From JBGPQJ01 sp963709295 (GTDB lineage: Bacteria; Chloroflexota; Anaerolineae; Anaerolineales; Villigracilaceae), in contig CAVPVW010000009.1 in NCBI GenBank assembly GCA_963709295.1, positions 1-64,000 on the forward strand: a stretch of 64,000 nucleotides of DNA. Direction: 5' to 3'. Of the stretch, positions 35,387 to 43,037 are shown piece after piece (the stretch's first letter is position 1; the number at the start of each line of letters is the position of its first letter). The notes beneath the pieces are model-generated. The model was given only the letters and a program-made list of their open reading frames with translations, was not told the DNA's origin and searched no databases. The position numbers and the translations under genes were made by a program.

Positions 35387-35427
35387 AAAACAGCCATGTT
35401 CCGGTTTTCTTGGAACATGGCTGTTTT
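35387..35427 (-). terminator. Terminator/attenuator after the binding-protein gene
   Basis: AAAACAGCCATGTTCC (35387-35402) pairs perfectly with GGAACATGGCTGTTTT (35412-35427), 16 pairs, ending in T on both strands. It lies between the binding protein and permeases and would give excess binding protein over permease. Confidence 0.85.
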
Positions 35428-35442
35428 TACTTTAATTTATGG

Positions 35443-37332
35443 TTACGGGTTGACTAGCTCAAGGTTATAGAGCCCAGCGATAGCCCAACCGTCAGTCATA
35501 TCGAGCGGTGGGACGGGCGGGTTTGTGCCGTCACCCTGGTGAGGGAAGTTCGTCCAAACACTCTCGTTCACAGTGTGGAACGACTGCGGGCGGTACATGA
35601 GTGTGAAGGAGGGAACATCGGTCAGGTAGATCTTGACGAGCTCAGTATAGGCTGCCTTGATTTCGGCTTCGTCAGTCATACCGGGGATCGCTTTGATCAA
35701 CTCGTCGGCGGCAGGGTTGCTGTATTGACCCCAGTTGCCGTTCCAGTTGCTGGCCATACCAACGTATTCAGAGCTCAGCATATGGCGGACACGTGACCAA
35801 GGCTGGGTCGGGCCGGCGCCGTCACTCCACATCATGAAGATGTCGTAGCCCTCGGGGAGGGGTGCATCTGACTTGGTGACAACGGTTTGATAGACGGACC
35901 ATTCAGGGTAGTTGGTCGTGATATCAATGCCGATCTCTTTACCGGCGGCAGCAACGATCTCAATGGCAGCCTGCCAATCGGACCAGCCGTTGGGGCAGGT
36001 CGCGATATAGCTGAGGTTTTTACCATCGACCTCACGCCAGCCATCGCCATCGGTATCTTTGATCCCAGCGTCGTCAAGCAGTTTCTTGGCGCCTTCGATG
36101 TCGTTGCCAGCCCACTGCAGGTCGGCAACAGCTGCCTTGTCATACATGGCCTGTTCGCCGTCGGTCGGGTTCATGAGCGAGCGCGGAACCTGGTCGAAAG
36201 TGGCGGATTGGTTGGTCATCGCGTTGGCAATGATGGTGGGGTAGTCCACGGCGATGGCAATCGCCTTGCGGACCGCAACATTGTCCAAACCTGGTGACTG
36301 CAAGTTATAGAATGCAGTCGGGAGGCTGGCGCCAATGCCATAAGGAGCCTCGGGCAGGTAAGTGGAGATGGGCAGGCCGTCTTTTAGCCACAGGTCTTGA
36401 ACATTGGAGTTGAACTGCTGGCTGACATCCACCTCGCCAGCCTGTAAAGCGGTTGTACCGGCAGCGTTATCCTTAAAGATCGTATGTGCCAGGTACTTCG
36501 GAGCAGGCAGCTTGCCCCACATGGAGGCATCCTGACCCCAGTAGTTGTCATCACGAACATAGACAACCTTCGAATCGTCAGCGAAGAATCCGTGATAGGG
36601 ACCGGAGTAAACGACGTCTTCAGCGATATCAGCTTTAAGAGCAGTCGCATCGCCACCGGTGCGCTCTTCCAATGCCTGGGTCCAGGCCTTTTGGAGGACA
36701 TAGTTATTACTCAGGTAATGAGAAACTTCCAGAGGATTGACAGTTTTGCCGTCCGCATCCAGTTTAGCCTTGACTACGACTGTTTGGGGATCGACCGCTT
36801 CGATGGTATCGATGAAATCTTTAGAGCCGGTGCCAGCACCAGTTTCGTACTTGAGATTGGTCGCCCAGGTATAGGCAACATCCTCAGCAGTCACCGGGGT
36901 GCCATCGCTCCACTTGGCGGTGGATTTGATCTTGAAGGTGATCTCGGTCTGCGCATCGTTCCATGTATAGGGACCATCGGCCAGCAGAGGATACTGCTTG
37001 CCATCGAGCATGTTATACAGATACGGGGTTTCGAACATGATGACGCGGGCGCTGTCCTGCTGACCGATTGCCAACGCGTTGTTGCAGCTTTGGGAGTATG
37101 GATTCCAGCATACAACTGGACCCCACTGCTGCCCATTGAAGTACAGGGTTTCGTTGCGGGGCAGGGTATTCGCGTCAACAGGCGCTTCTTCGGTGGGAGC
37201 GGGTGCTTCAGTCGCTTCCGGAGCGGCGGGTTCTTCGACAGGAGCCTCTTCGGTAGGCGCGGGGGTGCCGCATGCCGCAAGGACCATCGATGCGATGATC
37301 AACGCGGTTAATACAAACAGAAACTTTTTCAT
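35443..37332 (-). CDS. Solute-binding lipoprotein of the Opp-type importer
   Basis: 629-residue extracellular lipoprotein (SBP family 5). The signal ends at the lipobox LAAC with lipidated C21, then a Pro/Glu/Ala linker (TPAPTEEAPVEEPAAPEATE) that spaces it from the membrane. The body has family-5 features: WSDGTPVTAEDVAYTW, the AVRKAIAIAVDYPTI region and a late DGDGWREVDG stretch. I start at ATG 37332 with GAGGAG nine bases upstream; a longer frame to 37476 lacks a signal peptide. Context indicates beta-glucoside oligosaccharides as ligand. Confidence 0.9.
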   Translation of the reverse strand: MKKFLFVLTALIIASMVLAACGTPAPTEEAPVEEPAAPEATEAPAPTEEAPVDANTLPRNETLYFNGQQWGPVVCWNPYSQSCNNALAIGQQDSARVIMFETPYLYNMLDGKQYPLLADGPYTWNDAQTEITFKIKSTAKWSDGTPVTAEDVAYTWATNLKYETGAGTGSKDFIDTIEAVDPQTVVVKAKLDADGKTVNPLEVSHYLSNNYVLQKAWTQALEERTGGDATALKADIAEDVVYSGPYHGFFADDSKVVYVRDDNYWGQDASMWGKLPAPKYLAHTIFKDNAAGTTALQAGEVDVSQQFNSNVQDLWLKDGLPISTYLPEAPYGIGASLPTAFYNLQSPGLDNVAVRKAIAIAVDYPTIIANAMTNQSATFDQVPRSLMNPTDGEQAMYDKAAVADLQWAGNDIEGAKKLLDDAGIKDTDGDGWREVDGKNLSYIATCPNGWSDWQAAIEIVAAAGKEIGIDITTNYPEWSVYQTVVTKSDAPLPEGYDIFMMWSDGAGPTQPWSRVRHMLSSEYVGMASNWNGNWGQYSNPAADELIKAIPGMTDEAEIKAAYTELVKIYLTDVPSFTLMYRPQSFHTVNESVWTNFPHQGDGTNPPVPPLDMTDGWAIAGLYNLELVNP

Positions 37333-37369
37333 CGTGATTTTCTCCTCTTTTAGAGTGTGAAATGAATTG

Positions 37370-37383
37370 TGTTGCCGGTTAAA
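37370..37383 (-). promoter_or_regulatory. Possible second LacI-type operator before the binding-protein gene
   Basis: TGTTGCCGGTTAAA (plus strand) matches the palindrome upstream of lacI (TGTAACCGGTTACA) at 11 of 14 positions. A TATATT -10-like hexamer (37387-37382 on the minus strand) overlaps it, but no good -35 is visible. Confidence 0.4.
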
Positions 37384-37438
37384 TATACTGTATTTCCTTT
37401 GGTTTTGGTATGAATCTGCACCTCCTTTCCGATGAGTT

Positions 37439-38461
37439 TTATCCGGATTGGCACCCGCACGAATTTCGGATGACAATTTCTGTTGGCAGAAGGGTCAGGG
37501 GATCAGCCTGCCTGCCGCGGATAAGGTTGATTATTTGTCTGGCTGCCACACGACCTACTTCCTCGGTGGGAGCACGGACAGTTGTAAGCGAAGGAGTTAG
37601 GTAAGGCGAAGAACGCTGGTCGTCAAATCCCACCACAGAGACATCCTCTGGAACACGCTTCCCCATCTCTCTAAGCGCAGAGAGCACGCCGATGGCGGCA
37701 TCGTCATCCCCGGAAAAAACAGCATCGAATTCGACACCTGCCAGGATCAATTCGATCATGGTGGTCTGGGCTACTTCGCGTTCGAACTCTCCAGGCCAGA
37801 TCAGTTCTGTGTTATATGGGATGTTGTGAGCCTCCAACGAAGCGCGATAACCCATCTCGCGCCAGTAGGAATCCTCCTGGTGTTCAGGACCTCGAAGAAA
37901 AATAATGCGGCGCCGGTGGTGAACCTCGATCAAGTGGTCCACAATGGCTTTTGAGGCTGCCTTGTTTTCGACCGTCACGCATGGAATAGCCAGATGAGGA
38001 GGGGAAGAGCGGTAAATGAGGACAATCGGAAATTTTGAATGGTAATAGTGGTTCAAGCCTGGTTCAGACAGGCTGTCGGCATAGCCGAGTATTCCGTCCG
38101 TGTTGTTCGGTCCCAGGGGCGGATTATGGGTAGTCCCATATCTTGATAGGTTTGATGAAATAAGGAGGTTGTAGCCGGCTTCGGCAACAACCTCCTCGAT
38201 ACCCCGCAACATGGGAGCAAAAAAATCACCGTAAATATTATAGGTCAGCATCAGACCGATGGCATTTGTTTTTTGTGTCGCCAGGTTCCGGGCAGCGGAA
38301 TGTGGAATGTATTTCAAATCCGTCATGACTTCGTCGAGACGGGTTGCCACCTCGGGGGAAACAGTCGCTGTCTGGTTAATATACCTGCTGACAGTGGCAA
38401 TCGAAACGCCAGCCTGCTTGGCAACTTCACGTATCGTGACGGAGGAGGATCTGCGAGTCAT
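37439..38461 (-). CDS. LacI-family transcriptional repressor
   Basis: 340-residue sugar-responsive repressor. The N-terminal helix-turn-helix and hinge read VTIREVAKQAGVSIATVSRYINQ... YIPHSAARNLAT, followed by a periplasmic-binding-protein-like sensor domain (IGLMLTYNIYGDFF to VVGFDDQRSSPYLTPSLTTV). It heads the importer operon and very likely regulates itself: two perfect palindromes cover its promoter. No Shine-Dalgarno is visible before the ATG. Ligand probably a beta-glucoside, inferred from neighbours. Confidence 0.92.
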   Translation of the reverse strand: MTRRSSSVTIREVAKQAGVSIATVSRYINQTATVSPEVATRLDEVMTDLKYIPHSAARNLATQKTNAIGLMLTYNIYGDFFAPMLRGIEEVVAEAGYNLLISSNLSRYGTTHNPPLGPNNTDGILGYADSLSEPGLNHYYHSKFPIVLIYRSSPPHLAIPCVTVENKAASKAIVDHLIEVHHRRRIIFLRGPEHQEDSYWREMGYRASLEAHNIPYNTELIWPGEFEREVAQTTMIELILAGVEFDAVFSGDDDAAIGVLSALREMGKRVPEDVSVVGFDDQRSSPYLTPSLTTVRAPTEEVGRVAARQIINLIRGRQADPLTLLPTEIVIRNSCGCQSG

Positions 38462-38481
38462 AGGGGGATGAAAGAGTTACT

Positions 38482-38506
38482 GTAACCGGTTACAGTAACC
38501 GGTTAC
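38482..38506. promoter_or_regulatory. Tandem palindromic LacI-family operators
   Basis: Two perfect copies of GTAACCGGTTAC (38482-38493 and 38495-38506), centres 13 bases apart. The central CG and 12-14 base palindrome are typical LacI/GalR sites. They abut the -10 of the lacI promoter and cover the start point. Confidence 0.85.
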
Positions 38507-38535
38507 ATAATAGCACTTCCAAAACCGAGAGTCAA
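38507..38535 (-). promoter_or_regulatory. Promoter of lacI and the beta-glucoside operon
   Basis: Minus strand TTGACT (38535-38530), 17-base spacer, TATTAT (38512-38507). Near-consensus sigma70 promoter, directly followed by the two operators. Confidence 0.85.
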
Positions 38536-38609
38536 GAGTGATTTTCATCACGAACTTCTTCTTGGAGAATTTTGTCGAATTTGGCTCGGATTATTCATTT
38601 TGAACCTTG

Positions 38610-38638
38610 TTGACATTGACTGAGATTGGCTCTAAACT
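38610..38638 (+). promoter_or_regulatory. Promoter for the MFS operon
   Basis: TTGACA (38610-38615), 17 bases, TAAACT (38633-38638), giving a leader of about 140 bases before the MFS gene. Apart from this and the divergent lacI promoter, the 325-base gap 38462-38786 shows no gene. Confidence 0.75.
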
Positions 38639-38786
38639 ACTCCTTAATGAAGAAAACCCTTCCCGTTTTGCCCATTTTCATTCTGTTGCCGTTACGTTAT
38701 GTATCGCCTCTAGGCCGACTTGCTCACCGACTGAATGTCTAGTGAGCAAACCTGAATCATCCTAACTCACATCACAGAGATTCATA

Positions 38787-39968
38787 ATGTCAAAATCAAT
38801 GACAAGGTCTTTGTTATTACTCACCTCTGCAGCCTTCTATTCATTCTTTGTTTTTGGTTTTACTGATAATCTCAAAGGCGCGACTCTCCCTCCGCTGCTT
38901 GACGAACTTGGACTGTCCTATACCCTGGGCGGCACTATACTGCTTGGGGCGTACGTCGGTTTTATCATCGCGACCCTATTCACCGGTATACTAGCGGACA
39001 CGGTTGGCAACAAATTCGTGATCATTCTCGCAGGTGTCCTTCTCGTGACCGGAATCCTGGGATACAGTTCTTCGAAAGCTGCAGTGGGTCTGCTCGTGTC
39101 TATGACGGCCATCGGCATGGGACTTGGATCCATCGAACTTGGAGCGAATGCCATCATCGTCGACATACACTCGTCGGACAAAGGTCGTTACCTGAATTTA
39201 ATGGCCGTTTTCCACGGGCTTGGATCCATGCTGGCTCCATTGTTCGCAGGATGGCTGCTGGTTTCCGGGTCATCATGGCGAATGGTCTATCGTTGGGATC
39301 TACTCGTGGCTGGACTCATGATTGTAATCTTCGTCATACTTCCCTATCCTCATATCAGAAAATCGAACGGTGAAAAATTCGATTTGCTCCATTTGGGAAA
39401 GACCGCCTTCGCGCGCCCGATGGGTTGGTTTTATTTCGCCATCGCTGTCTATGTTGCCGTTGAGTTGGGATTGGCAAGCTGGCTTGTGACCTATCTTCAG
39501 GAGATTCGTCAGGTCTCTACTGGCACATCCGCTGTCTATTTATCCGTCTTTTTCGGTCTGGTCATGCTGGGACGCTTCCTCGGCAGTTTTGTGGTCGAGA
39601 GAGTGGGATACTTATGGTCCATTCTTTATGCCACGATTGGGGCGATGGTCTGTATCGGATTGGGATTGCTGGGTCCGCATACCCTCATCGTGATCCTGCC
39701 CCTGGCGGGATTTTTCCTCTCGATCATTTTTCCTACCCTCACAGCGGCTGTATCCGACCTTCATACCGATAATATGGCATCCATTCTCGGGTTGTTGTTC
39801 ACCTTTGCCGGCGTGGGAGGCATGCTTGGTCCCTGGTTGATCGGGCTTGCCGGGGACGTGCTGGGTCTGAGTATCGGATTTGGAGTGAACTTGCTTTATT
39901 GCGGTTTATTGTTGGTCATCACTGTGATTCTTATCAAGGAGACGGGATATGACAGAAAAGATGCTTAA
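38787..39968 (+). CDS. Major facilitator superfamily transporter
   Basis: 393-residue membrane transporter with about 12 helices. The first half has TDNLKGATLPPLLDELGLSYTLGG and the MFS loop GILADTVGNKFVII after helix 2. Two six-helix halves are split by a basic loop near residue 190 (PHIRKSNGEKFD). The overall look is of the FucP/sugar type family, but the substrate is not readable. It overlaps the next gene by 20 bases, so transport and the oxidoreductase are coupled. Confidence 0.85.
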   Translation: MSKSMTRSLLLLTSAAFYSFFVFGFTDNLKGATLPPLLDELGLSYTLGGTILLGAYVGFIIATLFTGILADTVGNKFVIILAGVLLVTGILGYSSSKAAVGLLVSMTAIGMGLGSIELGANAIIVDIHSSDKGRYLNLMAVFHGLGSMLAPLFAGWLLVSGSSWRMVYRWDLLVAGLMIVIFVILPYPHIRKSNGEKFDLLHLGKTAFARPMGWFYFAIAVYVAVELGLASWLVTYLQEIRQVSTGTSAVYLSVFFGLVMLGRFLGSFVVERVGYLWSILYATIGAMVCIGLGLLGPHTLIVILPLAGFFLSIIFPTLTAAVSDLHTDNMASILGLLFTFAGVGGMLGPWLIGLAGDVLGLSIGFGVNLLYCGLLLVITVILIKETGYDRKDA

Positions 39969-40932
39969 CTGGGGATTTCTCTCCACGGCGAAAATCAACC
40001 AAAGGGTGATGCCGGCGTTTCGCGATTCAAAACGCAACCGGCTTTACGCAGTTGCTTCAAGGAATCAGGAAACTGCGGACCCCTATGCCCGTCAGTGGAA
40101 AATACCCAAAGCCTTTGGTTCTTATGAAGCCATGCTTGCATCACCGGAAATTGATGTTGTTTACAATCCACTGCCGAACCATCTTCATACTGAATGGAGC
40201 ATCAAGGCAATGCAGGCTGGAAAACATGTTTTATGCGAGAAGCCGTTTGCTTTAACTGTTGAGGAAGTCGATTTAGTGGAGAAAGCCGCGAAAGATACGG
40301 GGAAAATCATTGCCGAGGCGTTTATGTATCGCCATCATCCCCAAACCCTGAAGGTTAAGCAAATGGTGGATGACGGTATCCTGGGAAAAGTAAAACTGAT
40401 TCGCGGTTCCTTCACGTATCAATTCACCCGTCAGGATAATTACCGGACCGATCCGGCCATGGGGGGCGGCGCGCTCTGGGATATCGGCTGTTATCCACTC
40501 AGTTACGCTCGAGCGATGCTGGGCATGGAACCGGTCGAGGTGTTCGGCTGGCAGGTGACAGGTGCGTCTGGTATCGATGAATCTTTCGTTGCCCAAATGC
40601 GCTTCCCGGGCGAGACGCATGCGCAGTTCGATTGCAGTTTCGCGGTCCCTAATCATACGTTCATGGAACTTGTCGGCGATGAAGCGACGTTGATCATCCC
40701 CGTGCCGTTCACGCCTCAGTCCAAGGAATACATTTTCCTGACCCGGGAGGGCAAGACCGAGAAGATCACGGTTAAGGCACCGGGACTCTACAATGGCGAA
40801 GTGGAGGATATGGCGGACGCGATCCTTCTGGGAAAGCCTCCACTTATTAGTTTGGCGGATACGCGCGCCAACACCCGAACCATCCTTGCCCTGTTTGAAT
40901 CAGCCAAAACCGGCAAACCTGTCACACTGTAA
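39949..40932 (+). CDS. Gfo/Idh/MocA family oxidoreductase
   Basis: NAD(P)-dependent sugar dehydrogenase fold, 327 residues. The N-terminal Rossmann part runs WGFLSTAKINQRVMPAF to the conserved EKPFALTVEE (EKP motif with catalytic Lys). The C-terminal alpha/beta domain has GGGALWDIGCYPLSYARAML, resembling the xylose/dihydrodiol dehydrogenase branch. Between an MFS transporter and glycerate kinase it probably oxidises an imported sugar or sugar acid; the substrate is unknown. Confidence 0.88.
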   Translation: MTEKMLNWGFLSTAKINQRVMPAFRDSKRNRLYAVASRNQETADPYARQWKIPKAFGSYEAMLASPEIDVVYNPLPNHLHTEWSIKAMQAGKHVLCEKPFALTVEEVDLVEKAAKDTGKIIAEAFMYRHHPQTLKVKQMVDDGILGKVKLIRGSFTYQFTRQDNYRTDPAMGGGALWDIGCYPLSYARAMLGMEPVEVFGWQVTGASGIDESFVAQMRFPGETHAQFDCSFAVPNHTFMELVGDEATLIIPVPFTPQSKEYIFLTREGKTEKITVKAPGLYNGEVEDMADAILLGKPPLISLADTRANTRTILALFESAKTGKPVTL

Positions 40933-41054
40933 ATCCTGATCTATTTCTGACGCAGACCCTTCGTTCCCACCCCCGCGGCGATTCCATCGCCCGAATTCTG
41001 GCAGCCAGTCTGGACGCCGTTGAGCCCGGTAAGGCTGTCCGCCGGCATTTCACC

Positions 41055-42266
41055 ATGGATGAAGGCATTCCGTCGATGGCGGGAATTCCAATTGAAGTGA
41101 GGGGCAGAATCTTTACTCTCGGCATCGGAAAGGCCGCTTCAGCAATGACTCGGGCTGTGGCAGAGGTTCTCGGTCCGCGGCTAACCGCAGGTCTGGTTGT
41201 GACCAAACACAAACCCGATTTGCCGATTCCGGGCGTGGAGATCATCGAGGGTGGTCACCCCATACCGGATGAGCGCAGCCTGGACGCCGGTAAAAGGGTC
41301 GAGAAATTTGTCAGCTCTTTGGGTGCGGATGACCTATTGATCTGTCTCGTCTCAGGGGGCGGCTCCGCATTGGTGACTTCACCAGTAGAAGGTGTTTCGC
41401 TTGAGGATATGCAATCACTGACGGCCTCCTTGCTGGAGTGCGGTGCACAAATCGATGAGATGAACCTTATCCGCAGGCAGTTGGACAGGTTGAAAGGGGG
41501 TGGTTTGGCGCAGATGGCTGCTCCTGCCCAGATCGTGAGTTTGATACTTTCGGATGTGGTCGGTAATTCATTGGAATCGATTGCATCGGGTCCGACGGTG
41601 CCCGACCCGACGACTGCGGAGGACGCTCTGGCTGTTTTGGATCGGTATAAACTGGTTAAATTTACTCCTTCGAGCATTGTAAAGGTGTTGAAGCAGAGGA
41701 AAAAGGCACCTGAACCCGAAAAAAGCCTATTTTCGCGTATCCATAATATCATCGTTGGCAGCAATCTAATCGCTGCCCAAGCAGCCTTGAAGCAAGCCGA
41801 GCAGGAAGATTTTCATCCTTATCTGTTGCGGACAGACCTTCAAGGTGAAGCACGGGAGGTCGCTCGTGATTTATCCATCCAGTTGAGATGGGCTTGGAAG
41901 ATGGGAGATCCGGCACCTCGTCCGGCTTGCATTGTTGCTGGAGGTGAAACGACGGTGACCATCCAGGGGAATGGTCGTGGAGGCCGGAACACCGAACTGG
42001 CATTGGCGTCTGTAAGCGAGCTGGCGGATTTTCCCGATGTGATGCTGGTCACACTGGCCACCGATGGCGAGGACGGTGTCACGGATGCAGCCGGGGCAGT
42101 CGTTACAGGAAACACCTGGCGCCAGGGAATGGCGCTTGACATGAGTGCGACAGAATTCCTGAACAGGAATGATTCTTACACTTACTTCAAAAAACTGGAT
42201 GATTTATTGACACCAGGTCCAACAGGTACGAATGTCAACGACCTGACTTTCCTCTTCACGTTCTGA
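41055..42266 (+). CDS. Glycerate 2-kinase (GckA/TtuD family)
   Basis: 403 residues from the first ordinary start; class II glycerate kinase making 2-phosphoglycerate from glycerate and ATP. Family marks: FTLGIGKAASAMTRAV, GHPIPDERSL, LVSGGGSALVTSPVEGVSLEDMQ, IRRQLDRLKGGGLAQ, LSDVVGNSLESIASGPTVPDP, GGETTVTIQGNGRGGRN and the C-terminal TPGPTGTNVNDLTFLF. Family-like residues continue upstream in frame (SIARILAASLDAVEPG at about 40986-41033) without an ATG, GTG or TTG back to a stop at 40896, so the true N terminus is probably encoded from about 40947 by a rare start or a start codon was lost. It follows the oxidoreductase closely. Confidence 0.88.
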   Translation: MDEGIPSMAGIPIEVRGRIFTLGIGKAASAMTRAVAEVLGPRLTAGLVVTKHKPDLPIPGVEIIEGGHPIPDERSLDAGKRVEKFVSSLGADDLLICLVSGGGSALVTSPVEGVSLEDMQSLTASLLECGAQIDEMNLIRRQLDRLKGGGLAQMAAPAQIVSLILSDVVGNSLESIASGPTVPDPTTAEDALAVLDRYKLVKFTPSSIVKVLKQRKKAPEPEKSLFSRIHNIIVGSNLIAAQAALKQAEQEDFHPYLLRTDLQGEAREVARDLSIQLRWAWKMGDPAPRPACIVAGGETTVTIQGNGRGGRNTELALASVSELADFPDVMLVTLATDGEDGVTDAAGAVVTGNTWRQGMALDMSATEFLNRNDSYTYFKKLDDLLTPGPTGTNVNDLTFLFTF

Positions 42267-42373
42267 CAGTTGGTATTCATAAATCCAATAACCCGGTATC
42301 TCATACCATTAAAAACAAGTAGAATTGAATATAACAAACCTTGACCTTTCGGTTTTTTGCCAAGGAGGATGTC

Positions 42374-42564
42374 ATGGACCTGGAATCCACTGCACGAGAA
42401 CTGCTTGCCACAGTAGGTGATTTCTCAATTCAATCCTGGGTGGTGTGGTAAACCTTTTCAACTCTTTCTTCAGTTTTCTCCCAGAAAATCTTCGCACAGG
42501 CTTTGGCGTGGTGGTCTTCATCGTCATCGGGATCATCATTTTCTTCCTCTGGCGAAGAGACTAG
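42374..42564 (+). pseudogene. Small membrane protein with a frameshift
   Basis: AAGGAGG at 42362-42368 precedes ATG 42374. The frame gives MDLESTARELLATVGDFSIQ then stops after a few more codons. Another frame continues LGGVVNLFNSFFSFLPENL and a hydrophobic helix VVVFIVIGIIIFFLWRRD to a TAG at 42562. One missing base near 42430 would join them into a one-helix protein of about 62 residues. Family unknown. This could be an indel error or a dead gene. Confidence 0.4.
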
Positions 42565-42610
42565 GCTGATCTTGGATTAAATCCCATCCCAGGTTGTAAC
42601 CTGTAAATCT

Positions 42611-42778
42611 ATGATTGCCCGAGTCTATACCTGCGCTGTGGTCGGCCTTGAAGGGGTCATCGTCGAAGTCGAAGTGGATTACACCACCGGCTTTCCGGGG
42701 ATGACCATCGTAGGATTGCCGGACGCTGCCGTGCAGGAACGCCGCGAGCGCGCTTATGTGGATAAAATTCGTCTGTAA
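42611..42778 (+). pseudogene. N-terminal fragment of ComM/YifB Mg-chelatase-like ATPase
   Basis: 55 codons that match the start of ComM/YifB (MIARVYTCAVVGLEGVIVEV, VGLPDAAVQERRERA). The family continues for about 400 more residues with AAA+ motifs, but here homology stops near 42756 and TAA comes at 42776. The C-terminal 47 codons reappear at 45443. ComM is a branch-migration helicase for natural transformation in Gram-negatives. An imperfect inverted repeat (CAGGTT/AACCTG, 42590-42603) sits just upstream. Confidence 0.85.
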
Positions 42779-42783
42779 AAACA

Positions 42784-42811
42784 TTGACTTTGTAGCAGAA
42801 ATGCTTATAAT
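42784..42811 (+). promoter_or_regulatory. Strong promoter at left edge of the comM insert
   Basis: TTGACT (42784-42789), 16 bases, TATAAT (42806-42811). No normal-sized plus-strand gene follows; the next gene (43038-43916) is on the minus strand. Confidence 0.6.
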
Positions 42812-42841
42812 TTCGTAGGTTTGCAACTCTGAAAGATCCCC

Positions 42842-42871
42842 TTGATTTCTTTAGGTTGCATCCCATATAAT
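42842..42871 (+). promoter_or_regulatory. Second tandem promoter in the comM insert
   Basis: TTGATT (42842-42847), 18 bases, TATAAT (42866-42871). It is followed by AGGAAGG (42911-42917) and a 20-codon frame starting TTG 42923, then the hairpin at 43009. Confidence 0.5.
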
Positions 42872-43008
42872 GAGAGAAATCCTTGTTTTTCTGTCTTTGT
42901 TTTGATTGAAAGGAAGGCAAAATTGGACAACAAAAGTGATATATTGACGCTCGTATTTGCAGAAGGTCCCGACGTTGATACGTAAAAAAGCATAAAGCAC
43001 CATGTAAA

Positions 43009-43034
43009 AAATGAGCCCAGTTTTGGGCTCATTT
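43009..43034. terminator. Terminator of the 43038-43916 gene
   Basis: AAATGAGCCCA (43009-43019) pairs with TGGGCTCATTT (43024-43034) over four bases. On the minus strand six T follow right after the 43038 stop. On the plus strand the T tract is weaker (TTTCATTT), so it may also end the short transcript from the two promoters upstream. Confidence 0.8.
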
Positions 43035-43037
43035 CAT

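Noticed and set aside
38647..38742. 31-codon hydrophobic frame in the leader of the MFS gene
   Set aside because: No ribosome site precedes its ATG and it has no recognisable leader-peptide feature; likely chance.
42923..42985. 20-codon TTG frame after AGGAAGG in the comM insert
   Set aside because: A good ribosome site but too short to call; kept only as part of the tandem-promoter observation.
42657..43032. Minus-strand open frames at the left edge of the comM insert
   Set aside because: They run across the comM remnant and two plus-strand promoters, with no ribosome site or family features.
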